This document shows, piece after piece, positions 1 to 4,655 of a stretch of DNA of 5,800 bases. The DNA is from Candidatus Parvarchaeota archaeon (GTDB taxonomy: Archaea; Nanobdellota; Nanobdellia; Parvarchaeales; Parvarchaeaceae): the NCBI GenBank assembly GCA_027366075.1, contig DAHXLI010000054.1, positions 1 through 5,800 on the forward strand. Direction: 5' to 3'. A model generated the notes under the pieces. The model saw nothing but the letters and a program-made list of their open reading frames with translations. It made no database searches and had not been told where the DNA came from. A program made the position numbers and the translations under genes. Within the stretch, counting starts at the first letter, position 1, and every line of letters begins with the position of its first letter.

Positions 1-342
1 TATGTATACCGAAAGATAATCTTTCTTAAGGATGTTTTTGCACCCGTTTGACATCAGGAACCCGAACCTTGTGCTTACATATTGGTGAAGATCCGGAGTA
101 GCCTCGCATAACGCGGAAAGGTTGAGTTTTTTCTCGTTTCCCTCGATTATATTCGAAGCGACTGGCATTATCAACGTCTCTAGCTCGTCCTCCTTCATTT
201 CTCTCAGGGGGCCACTTAAGAACTTGTCTTCGCTGAGGTGTTTTTCTAGGTTAGAGAATATCTCGCTCTTGGCGATTTCAAGTCTGTCTAGTATCGTCAG
301 GCTAACTGGCCTTGGGTCTTTGGATCCTTTTGATTCTTCCAT
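1..342 (-). CDS. Unrecognised protein, N-terminal 114 residues (runs off left edge)
   Basis: The minus strand is open without a stop from an ATG at 342-340 to the window edge, giving 114 residues that begin MEESKGSKDP and reach LKKDYLSVYI. I do not recognise the family. The visible part is hydrophilic and mostly helix-forming, rich in Glu, Lys and Leu, with no signal peptide or membrane segment, so it is probably cytoplasmic. The start is well supported: an in-frame TAG lies immediately before the ATG, and a TATA-like element (381-388 read on the minus strand) sits about 40 bases upstream, leaving a leader of roughly 15 bases. There is no strong Shine-Dalgarno sequence. It is divergent from the IS110 remnant. 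That this strand is coding is fairly sure from its unbroken length and protein-like composition; its function is unknown. Confidence 0.7.
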   Translation of the reverse strand, partial: MEESKGSKDPRPVSLTILDRLEIAKSEIFSNLEKHLSEDKFLSGPLREMKEDELETLIMPVASNIIEGNEKKLNLSALCEATPDLHQYVSTRFGFLMSNGCKNILKKDYLSVYI

Positions 343-363
343 CTACCGCTCAATAATAGTTGA

Positions 364-403
364 TTAAAGAAGCAATTTGCTATAAATATGTTTCTCGACG
401 TAA
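364..403 (+). repeat. 40-bp direct repeat, copy 1
   Basis: This stretch begins TTAAAGAAGCAATTTGC and matches 2056-2095 in the same orientation at 37 of 40 positions by eye; the differences are at the base after AAGC, and at two sites in the TTTCTCGACG end. The similarity stops sharply on both sides. Together the copies bracket about 1.65 kb that holds the IS110 remnant, the FkbM gene and decayed sequence. It could be a shared promoter module, an element end, or a duplicated attachment or target site. Confidence 0.75.
378..393 (-). promoter_or_regulatory. TATA-type promoter for the minus-strand gene ending at the left edge
   Basis: Read on the minus strand this is AAACATATTTATAGCA, with an archaeal-like TATTTATA core centred near 385. 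Initiation about 26 bases downstream (near 359) would give a short leader before the ATG at 342. The element lies inside the 40-bp repeat also found at 2056-2095. Read on the plus strand it gives GCTATAAATATG, which could instead or also serve the IS110 remnant, so the direction is not proven. Confidence 0.45.
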
Positions 404-449
404 TATTCGGTTGCCAGACATGGTTGATTTCTTCTCTGCTCTAAATATG

Positions 450-480
450 GACACCGCATAAGTCAATAGTATGCGGTGTC
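450..480 (+). repeat. Perfect 11-bp stem-loop upstream of the IS110 remnant
   Basis: GACACCGCATA (450-460) pairs perfectly with TATGCGGTGTC (470-480) around a 9-base loop. The sequence GGACACCG that opens the stem (449-456) is repeated directly at 487-494, just before the GGAGG of the transposase remnant. A strong structured element in the short leader of an IS110-type transposase is the place where IS110-group elements can encode their bridge RNA, so this may be part of such an RNA or of the element end. The hairpin is certain; the RNA role is inference. Confidence 0.7.
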
Positions 481-497
481 ATCAAAGGACACCGGCC

Positions 498-502
498 GGA
501 GG
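498..502 (+). promoter_or_regulatory. Shine-Dalgarno that decides the IS110 transposase start
   Basis: GGAGG lies 8 bases before the ATG at 511 but only 2 bases before the ATG at 505, so 511 is the better start (protein beginning MEIAIDAGKK). A strong SD here differs from the leaderless pattern of several neighbouring genes. Confidence 0.55.
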
Positions 503-510
503 CAATGAAT

Positions 511-838
511 ATGGAGATAGCGATAGACGCGGGAAAGAAAAAGAGTTATTTCGTAGTGGAATCGGAAGGAAAGACGATAGACGAAGGTTACGTGCCTACT
601 ACTAAAAAGGGATTTGAACGCAGACTGGCGGAAAAAGACGGAATAAAGGCGTGATAGTGGAATCCAGCTCTACCGCCCAGAGGATAGCCGCTCTTTTGGA
701 GGGACTGAACGTCGTAATGACTCATCCAACGAAAGCAAGGATGATAGCCGATTCGTTCATAAAGACCAACAAGATCTATGCGCATACGCTGCTGAAGCTG
801 TATAAAGCGGATTATCTGGAAGCTTCTATAGTTCCATG
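511..838 (+). pseudogene. IS110-family transposase, frameshifted N-terminal remnant
   Basis: IS110-family enzymes are DEDD recombinases with a RuvC-like N-terminal domain. The first frame reads MEIAIDAGKKKSYFVVES and carries the first catalytic Asp (IDAG). It stops at a TGA at 652-654. The protein resumes in another frame from about 645-651 with VIVESSSTAQRIAALL (the catalytic Glu region), THPTKARMIADSFIKTNKIYAHTL and KADYLEASIVP. One lost base, for example in an ATA-AAG-GGC-GTG context near 645-650, would explain the break. The usual KTDKIDA motif reads KTNKIYA, so the last two catalytic Asp residues have become Asn (768-770) and Tyr (777-779). Only about 110 residues remain of a usual 300-400, and recognisable homology ends near 838, where the FkbM gene takes over on the other strand. 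It is not functional. Confidence 0.85.
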
Positions 839-1699
839 GGCCATTAAATCATATGTTCCTTCATTATGTTTGTATACTCTTATTTTTTTGAAGCCCATTT
901 CTTTCAATTTATTGATTATAGTATTTCTATTTCCAATCATTTTACCGTCTATCGAAGTAGAATACTCAACTCTAACCATTTGGAATAAGGAAATAGCTTT
1001 ATCTTTAATAAGTTCAAATTCATTTCCTTTAATATCAATGTCTAAAAGAAATGGGTCTTTTAAGGAAAATTCATTCAGTATCCCATTCACACTGATACTT
1101 TTGACTTTAATTGTCCTTTTATTGTTTATCGAAGAGGCAGATGATCCGCCGCTTCCATTCGGATTTATCGGAAAATCAATTTCCCCGTCCTCACCTAATG
1201 CATAATTCTTCATTACTATAACTTTTGAAAGCTCTGGGTTTAATTTTATGTTTTTCATTGCAGTGTTGTAAGAATTAATGTCTGGTTCAAAAGAATAAAT
1301 TTTGGCGCCTCTCGACGCATAATACAGTGCAGTATCACCAATGAAACCCCCTGCTTGAATTACAACTTTATTAACTAAATCAAAACTCGAAAAGTGAATG
1401 TCACTTAGAAACGTCTCAGAAAATATTAAAGGATCGAATTTTTTAATTAAGAATTTGATGCCAGAAGGAGTCGTAATAATACCCTCTTTATAATTCCAAT
1501 TTCTATTAGTGTCAGAAAATTCGACTCCATACCGGTTTGAAAATAGATAAATGCGGCGAATATCTTTTTTGTTATCCTTATCAAAAGGAAATTTAAAGCC
1601 GTTCCAGGAGATTAATGTCCCCTCATTTCTTATTAAATTTATTATATTATGGAAGCGATAGTTAGATCTTAAAATAAGAATAATAAATAACTTTTCCAT
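812..1699 (-). CDS. FkbM-family SAM-dependent methyltransferase
   Basis: This 295-residue protein has the Rossmann methyltransferase core of the FkbM family (Methyltransf_21), whose members O-methylate sugars or other secondary-metabolite groups. Motif I is VVIQAGGFIGDTA (about 112-124), where most members have a VxDVGANxGD pattern, so the usual Asp is Gln here. The acidic ribose-binding site is SFEPD (136-140). A family-typical stretch LLDIDIKGNEF (218-228) has Lys where DVEG is common. About 110 residues precede the core, and the tail ends YDLMAHGTIEASR. The substrate is unknown; a surface glycan is likely given the glycosyltransferase and deoxysugar gene nearby. It is much more AT-rich than its flanks and has an SD-like site, signs of separate acquisition. 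Its last codons run antisense into the IS110 remnant. Confidence 0.85.
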   Translation of the reverse strand: MEKLFIILILRSNYRFHNIINLIRNEGTLISWNGFKFPFDKDNKKDIRRIYLFSNRYGVEFSDTNRNWNYKEGIITTPSGIKFLIKKFDPLIFSETFLSDIHFSSFDLVNKVVIQAGGFIGDTALYYASRGAKIYSFEPDINSYNTAMKNIKLNPELSKVIVMKNYALGEDGEIDFPINPNGSGGSSASSINNKRTIKVKSISVNGILNEFSLKDPFLLDIDIKGNEFELIKDKAISLFQMVRVEYSTSIDGKMIGNRNTIINKLKEMGFKKIRVYKHNEGTYDLMAHGTIEASR

Positions 1700-1705
1700 T
1701 TATTT

Positions 1706-1710
1706 CCCCC
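1706..1710 (-). promoter_or_regulatory. SD-like ribosome binding site of the FkbM gene
   Basis: GGGGG on the minus strand lies 6 bases before the ATG at 1699-1697 and supports that start. It contrasts with the leaderless arrangement of the MazG-like, glycosyltransferase and RAM/rpo10 genes. Confidence 0.5.
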
Positions 1711-1773
1711 GTTTTCCTGTAAACCTTAATCGCTTTCCCATATTTCAGCATCTCATTCTGGTATAATAATGTG

Positions 1774-1782
1774 GATTTATAG
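1774..1782 (-). promoter_or_regulatory. Possible TATA box for the FkbM gene
   Basis: The minus strand reads GGCTATAAATCC here. Initiation about 26 bases downstream (near 1752) would leave a leader of about 50 bases ending in the GGGGG site. This is a motif match only; the region is AT-rich, so chance is possible. Confidence 0.3.
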
Positions 1783-2055
1783 CCATCCTCGAAAGTAATC
1801 CTACATTCCGTCCTTTAATATCTTTCTGAGAAGATCGAGCGAGCATACGCTCATCACCTCTTCTGGAGACGCGGACTTCGCGAACCTCACCATCAAAGCT
1901 CACACTCGGCGAATTACTCAAAGTGATAAAGGTAGTTGGCTAGCCTGCCTCTCGACGCGAGTTCGTTGCTGAATACGAATCTTAAACTTCCAAAATCGTC
2001 CTTATTTTTCTTGAAGTGGTGGAACCTGCAGATCTCTGCGTCGGTAAGGCCGTTT

Positions 2056-2095
2056 TTAAAGAAGCGATTTGCTATAAATATGTTTATCAACGTAA
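2056..2095 (+). repeat. 40-bp direct repeat, copy 2
   Basis: This is the partner of 364-403, same orientation, 37 of 40 bases equal. It starts 7 bases beyond the stop codon of the MazG-like gene (minus strand), so it could act as a minus-strand promoter (TATTTATA core at 2073-2080) for the now-decayed sequence below it. On the minus strand the repeat is also open in the frame of the LTDAEICRF fragment, so a coding origin cannot be ruled out. Confidence 0.75.
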
Positions 2096-2101
2096 AAGTG
2101 A

Positions 2102-2467
2102 CTAATCTTTAGAAGGGATTTTTGTCGGGTCTCCCTTTACCTTCTTTTTGTCGTAGCGCCTGTCCAGTTCTTCCAGTTTTGATAAAAAGGCCTCACCTAA
2201 ATCGAAACCAGCCTGGTCGGCTATCGCGAGACAGGAGAAGAAAACGTCTGCGGTTTCGTTCTTTATCTTGCGGATGAGCTCTTTTTCCCTGCCGCTTAGT
2301 ATCTCCTTATCGAGTTCTTTCCCATCCTGCCAAAGAAAAAGCTCTAGCAATTCGTTCGCTTCTACCGAGGCGTTGGCTGCAAGTTCTTTTACGGTCTGGA
2401 ATTTTCTCCAGTCTCTTTCGTCTATGAACTTCTTGGTTGCGCGCTGCAGTCCTTTCAGATCTACCAT
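2102..2467 (-). CDS. MazG-like nucleotide pyrophosphohydrolase (dCTP pyrophosphatase type)
   Basis: This 121-residue all-helical protein belongs to the MazG/DCTPP1-like family, which hydrolyses (deoxy)nucleoside triphosphates to the monophosphate and pyrophosphate with Mg2+, cleaning the cytosolic nucleotide pool. The metal-binding ExxE...ExxD signature is visible as EANE (36-39) and ETAD (71-74). The FIDERDWRKFQ start (14-24) and the ELFLWQ stretch (42-47) match the FxxERDWxxF and ELxELFQW patterns of dCTP pyrophosphatases, and the length is normal for a single-domain member. The charged tail KKKVKGDPTKIPSKD is likely flexible. A TATA-like element centred about 26 bases before the ATG points to a leaderless mRNA. 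It lies downstream of tRNA-Ser on the same strand with 48 bases between. Substrate preference (dCTP or other) cannot be read from the sequence. Confidence 0.88.
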   Translation of the reverse strand: MVDLKGLQRATKKFIDERDWRKFQTVKELAANASVEANELLELFLWQDGKELDKEILSGREKELIRKIKNETADVFFSCLAIADQAGFDLGEAFLSKLEELDRRYDKKKVKGDPTKIPSKD

Positions 2468-2487
2468 AAGTTTGATTATATCCTAAA

Positions 2488-2498
2488 GAATAAAAATC
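2488..2498 (-). promoter_or_regulatory. TATA box of the MazG-like gene
   Basis: The minus strand reads GATTTTTATTC, centred near 2493, which is 26 bases before the A of the ATG at 2467. This spacing predicts a leaderless transcript, as for several other genes in the window. Confidence 0.45.
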
Positions 2499-2500
2499 TT

Positions 2501-2515
2501 TCAAATAAAAATAAA
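2501..2515 (-). terminator. T-rich terminator after tRNA-Ser
   Basis: Immediately after the tRNA discriminator base the minus strand reads TTTATTTTTATTTGA. Runs of T without a hairpin are the usual archaeal termination signal. The assignment rests on composition and position only. Confidence 0.4.
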
Positions 2516-2598
2516 CGCCGGGTACAGGATTCGAACCTGTGAATCCTTACGGAAATCGGTTCTCGAGACCGACGCTTTGACCGCTCAGCCAACCCGGC
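2516..2598 (-). tRNA. tRNA-Ser (anticodon CGA)
   Basis: The minus strand folds into a full class II cloverleaf of 83 bases: acceptor GCCGGGT/ACCCGGC, D stem GCT/AGC, anticodon stem TCGGT/ACCGA with loop CTCGAGA (anticodon at 2565-2563, reading UCG codons), and a long variable arm with a TCC/GGA stem. The T arm is ACAGG-TTCGAAT-CCTGT and the discriminator is G, as expected for serine. No CCA is encoded and no intron is seen. A weak TATA-like element (CATTTTAG) lies about 25 bases upstream and overlaps the stop codon of the TnpB remnant. The truncated TnpB ending 19 bases away suggests this tRNA marks a site of past insertion or deletion. Confidence 0.97.
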
Positions 2599-2617
2599 AT
2601 AATCAGTTAATACGCAA

Positions 2618-2935
2618 CTAAAATGTGAACTGCCCCGAGCTTCCGCGTGGGTAGCCTTTCTTCTTTCTTCCAGCCAAGGCATGGATGTTGTTCCATAACT
2701 GCTGATTCACCATCTGCAAAGCCTTCGAATACACGCTCTTCAACTCTGGTTTCTCTTCTTTTAGTCTTACCAAAAGCTTTTGGGTGTCGTTTCTTTTCAG
2801 CTTGATTTCCGTCTCTTTGGCTTCGTTCAGTTCTTCTAAAAGGCTATTATAAGTCCATCGGCGCAGGTCTAGCTGTCGATTCAATTCGATCCCGACGATT
2901 TTATTGGGATACAACCTAAATTTGTAATTACGCAT
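2618..2935 (-). pseudogene. tnpB: TnpB (IS200/IS605 OrfB) N-terminal fragment
   Basis: TnpB is the RNA-guided nuclease of IS200/IS605-type elements. These 105 residues match its N-terminal helix-turn-helix and wedge region: MRNYKFRLYPNK (1-12), LRRWTYNSLLEELNEA (24-39), EKPELKSVYSKALQMVNQQL (about 60-79) and KKKGYPRGSSGQFTF at the end. The usual protein is about 350-420 residues; the RuvC-like catalytic domain and zinc finger are absent, and no guide-RNA end is visible. The end looks like GYPRFKxxxxxxSFTF with a few residues deleted, so homology seems to run to the TAG stop at 2620-2618, next to the tRNA-Ser promoter. No TnpA (Y1 transposase) is in the window. The surviving part has no frameshift or stop, so it is either recently truncated or a kept small protein. 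Confidence 0.85.
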
Positions 2936-2955
2936 ATACTATATCCATATTTATT

Positions 2956-2966
2956 ATATTATAAAT
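2956..2966 (-). promoter_or_regulatory. TATA box of the TnpB fragment
   Basis: The minus strand contains TTTATAA (2965-2959), centred about 26 bases before the ATG at 2935. The fragment thus keeps a plausible leaderless promoter. The whole interval 2936-2966 is nearly pure A/T, so the exact box is uncertain. Confidence 0.4.
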
Positions 2967-3023
2967 GCCGTTACCGCCTTCCATCCCCGCCCCTCTTCCT
3001 AAAGGAGAATTCTCGGCGGAATT

Positions 3024-3033
3024 GTTAAATACT
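3024..3033 (+). promoter_or_regulatory. TATA box that decides the glycosyltransferase start
   Basis: GTTAAATACT is centred near 3029, 26 bases before the ATG at 3055, and predicts a leaderless mRNA starting there. This favours 3055 over the in-frame ATG at 2965. Confidence 0.5.
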
Positions 3034-3054
3034 TTGAGAGTTACTACAACAAAT

Positions 3055-4131
3055 ATGCCTAAGGAAAAAAAGGTTGTTCTTATTGCCGCGAGATTTCAAA
3101 AAGTCGGCAGCGGAATATCTGACCATTGTTTCGAGGTTGGCAATAGCCTTGAGAAGTTCACTGATTATAATATAGAGAAAAGAATCCAACCAAATGCGTA
3201 CTTGAAACTAAACCCAAAGCTAAGAAAGGGTTTTACGAATACCGTGAACAATTGGCTATATTTCAATTTTGGTTTTGATCGCAAAGATGTAACAAATAAA
3301 AACGTCCATGTTTTATCTTTGGGGGATATGCCTCCCAAGTTTTTTGGACTTCCGAGGAAGAAAATAGTCACAGTACATGATGCAGTGGTGCTATTGAGCC
3401 CAGTAGCTTTGGAAGGAATAAAAAATATAGTCTATCTGAAAACCGTGAAAAGACGCTTCTTTGAGAGTTATCTGAGATTAAAAGAATTTGATAAGATAAT
3501 AGCCGTGAGCGACATCGTCAGTAATGTTCTTGAGGGTCTTTGTGGTATAGAACCGGAAAAATTGAGAGTTATAAATAATCCGATAAATTTAGACAAGTTT
3601 CATAATAATGCAAAAAGAAAGGGGACGGATAAGACGATTATAGGTTACATAAACACTTTTGGACAAAATAAACTACCAAAATTAGAGAAATTCATACAAA
3701 TCTTCAAGCAGGTGAAAGATGATGATTTAGAGCTTAGGATATACGGCGCAAACTTTCCACGTTTGGACTTGATTAGTGATGATAAAAGAATAAAATATTA
3801 CGGATTTCTAGACGAATCGCTTATTGCTAAGACTTATAACTTATTTGACGTGTACCTCCAAACGTCTTCAATAGAGCCATTCGGGATACCGCCGATGAAA
3901 GCGAAGGCTTGCCGCGTCCCGGTTTTGTGCTACGATGGTATACTGCCAGACATAGTTAAAAGAAACACTATCTTGTGGCGGGAGAATACTTTGCCGGACA
4001 TATTAAAAAGCCGAGCATGGCGCAAGATAAATCTTAATAAGGCATACAGCGATGCGGTCAAATGTAGCGTACCTTCTGTTATGGAAAAAATGGAAAACGT
4101 TTACGATGAAGTATTTTATAATAAAAAATAA
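3055..4131 (+). CDS. Glycosyltransferase, GT4-like (GT-B fold)
   Basis: This 358-residue protein looks like a GT-B-fold family 4 glycosyltransferase, which moves a sugar from a nucleotide donor to a glycan or lipid on the cytoplasmic side. Visible marks are KVVLIAARFQKVGSGISDH at the start, TVHDA (106-110), the domain linker IIAVSD (148-153), RVINNPINLDKF (171-182), and the donor-site segment EPFGIPPMKAKACRVPVL (274-291). In that segment the retaining-GT E-x7-E motif reads E274-x7-K282, so the second Glu is Lys. No signal peptide or membrane helix is seen. The ATG at 2965 would add 30 Pro-rich residues (PLPPSIPAPLPKGEF) not typical of GT4 enzymes; the TATA spacing and start of homology favour 3055. 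Donor and acceptor are unknown. With FkbM and the RfbH-like gene it suggests surface glycan synthesis. Confidence 0.87.
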   Translation: MPKEKKVVLIAARFQKVGSGISDHCFEVGNSLEKFTDYNIEKRIQPNAYLKLNPKLRKGFTNTVNNWLYFNFGFDRKDVTNKNVHVLSLGDMPPKFFGLPRKKIVTVHDAVVLLSPVALEGIKNIVYLKTVKRRFFESYLRLKEFDKIIAVSDIVSNVLEGLCGIEPEKLRVINNPINLDKFHNNAKRKGTDKTIIGYINTFGQNKLPKLEKFIQIFKQVKDDDLELRIYGANFPRLDLISDDKRIKYYGFLDESLIAKTYNLFDVYLQTSSIEPFGIPPMKAKACRVPVLCYDGILPDIVKRNTILWRENTLPDILKSRAWRKINLNKAYSDAVKCSVPSVMEKMENVYDEVFYNKK

Positions 4132-4271
4132 GTTATATTTCCTCTAATATTTTTCCTTGTTTCGCCAGAGATTTTATACATCATAATGGCTATCACATTT
4201 TGGTGCCTAATAGAATTAAAGATAAGTAGTGACATGCGATTTTTCGCAAAAGATTATTTAGTATATTTTAA

Positions 4272-4484
4272 ATGGTCGACGATTATCGTGGCAGTCTGGC
4301 TTGTTTCTTATGTCTGTACTTTGTTATGGGTTACCTATCTCTTTCAAATATGCACGTTAACCTCGCGGTTGAGATTTTTCTTGGGGCGACTACCTGGATA
4401 ATAATCGGAGAGGCATATCACATAAATGACAGATACAAAAATATATCGGTAAACGGCTTGAAAAATAAGGGGGGTATGTTGTAG
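4272..4484 (+). CDS. Possible small two-helix membrane protein (may be half of a frameshifted gene)
   Basis: This 70-residue frame begins MVDDYRG, has two hydrophobic stretches (about 8-24 and 32-47, the second EIFLGATTWIIIGEAY) and a charged tail ending NKGGML five bases before the tRNA-Gly 3' end on the other strand. I do not recognise it. The overlapping frame from 4186 (or an ATG at 4234, MRFFAKDYLVYFKW) gives a better first membrane helix, WSTIIVAVWLVSYVCTLLWV, but then runs into unlikely sequence. A single lost base near 4330-4350 would join that helix to the second half of the 4272 frame as one two-helix protein. Either this is a real 70-residue protein or the 3' half of a broken one. 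No convincing promoter or ribosome site was found. Confidence 0.35.
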   Translation: MVDDYRGSLACFLCLYFVMGYLSLSNMHVNLAVEIFLGATTWIIIGEAYHINDRYKNISVNGLKNKGGML

Positions 4485-4488
4485 GATA

Positions 4489-4559
4489 TGCGGTCACCGG
4501 GATTCGAACCCGGGCTGGCGGCTTGGAAGGCCGCAGTTCTACCACTAGACTATAACCGC
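4489..4559 (-). tRNA. tRNA-Gly (anticodon TCC)
   Basis: The minus strand forms a standard 71-base cloverleaf: acceptor GCGGTTA/TGACCGC (one G-U pair), D arm GTCTAGTGGTAGAAC, anticodon stem GCGGC/GCCGC with loop CTTCCAA (anticodon at 4527-4525, reading GGA and GGG), and T arm CCGGG-TTCGAAT-CCCGG. The discriminator is A. No CCA is encoded and there is no intron. A TATA element lies about 30 bases upstream. Downstream on the minus strand a run TTATTTTT at about 4469-4462 may terminate it. Confidence 0.97.
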
Positions 4560-4585
4560 ATCGACTTAATTATTATGTTGTCGTT

Positions 4586-4593
4586 TTTTATAA
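4586..4593 (-). promoter_or_regulatory. TATA box of tRNA-Gly
   Basis: The minus strand reads GCTTATAAAAA here, with its centre about 30 bases before the mature tRNA 5' end; initiation near 4564 would leave a 5-base leader. It lies back to back with the TATA box of the RAM/rpo10 unit. Confidence 0.55.
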
Positions 4594-4625
4594 GCATCTT
4601 TGCTAAAATTTGTAGCAAATAAAGG

Positions 4626-4634
4626 CTTATATAG
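4626..4634 (+). promoter_or_regulatory. TATA box of the RAM-rpo10 unit
   Basis: CTTATATAG, a close match to the archaeal consensus TTTATATA, is centred near 4630, 26 bases before the ATG at 4656. This predicts a leaderless two-gene mRNA and supports the chosen start. Confidence 0.65.
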
Positions 4635-4655
4635 CGAAAGTTCAAAATAAATTGG

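Larger units (their letters stand above)
1711..2101. other. Gene-free stretch with decayed coding fragments
   Basis: No intact gene is convincing here. On the minus strand there are short protein-like pieces. One, about 55 residues, contains GLTDAEICRFHHFKK and ends at a stop near 1918-1920 after LANYLYHFE. A second, from an ATG at 1893 to a TAG at 1801-1803, is 30 residues beginning MVRFAKSASPEEV. A third, in another frame from about 1806 towards 1705, contains ECRITFEDGYKSTLLYQ and runs into the FkbM start. The last two could be one frame broken by a single base near 1805. I do not recognise the parent protein. The middle (about 1820-1965) is more GC-rich than its surroundings and holds several short palindromes, for example CTTCTGAGAAG, CGCGGACTTCGCG and CTCGACGCGAG. 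Confidence 0.4.

Noticed and set aside
122..367. Plus-strand frame of 81 codons opposite the left-edge gene
   Set aside because: It is Ser-rich shadow sequence of the minus-strand frame, which is open to the edge, has a start preceded by a stop, and has a well-placed TATA.
640..655. Programmed -1 frameshift in the IS110 transposase
   Set aside because: No canonical slippery heptamer is present, and the element is truncated with lost catalytic residues, so a plain deletion explains it better.
588..785. Minus-strand frame of 65 codons within the IS110 remnant
   Set aside because: It is antisense to recognisable transposase sequence and has no family resemblance of its own.
839..1205. Plus-strand continuation of the IS110 frame past 838
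   Set aside because: It no longer resembles a transposase and is antisense to the FkbM core, which has clear family motifs.
1820..1970. Cluster of short palindromes as a defined structured RNA or CRISPR-like repeat
   Set aside because: The palindromes differ from each other, are unevenly spaced and only 4-5 bp per arm; no repeated unit is present, so only a weak note is justified.
2268..2486. Plus-strand frame opposite the MazG-like gene
   Set aside because: It is a Ser-rich shadow; the minus strand carries the ExxE/ExxD metal-binding motifs.
2476..2682. Minus-strand frame running through tRNA-Ser
   Set aside because: It crosses a complete tRNA gene and the TnpB end in a wrong frame.
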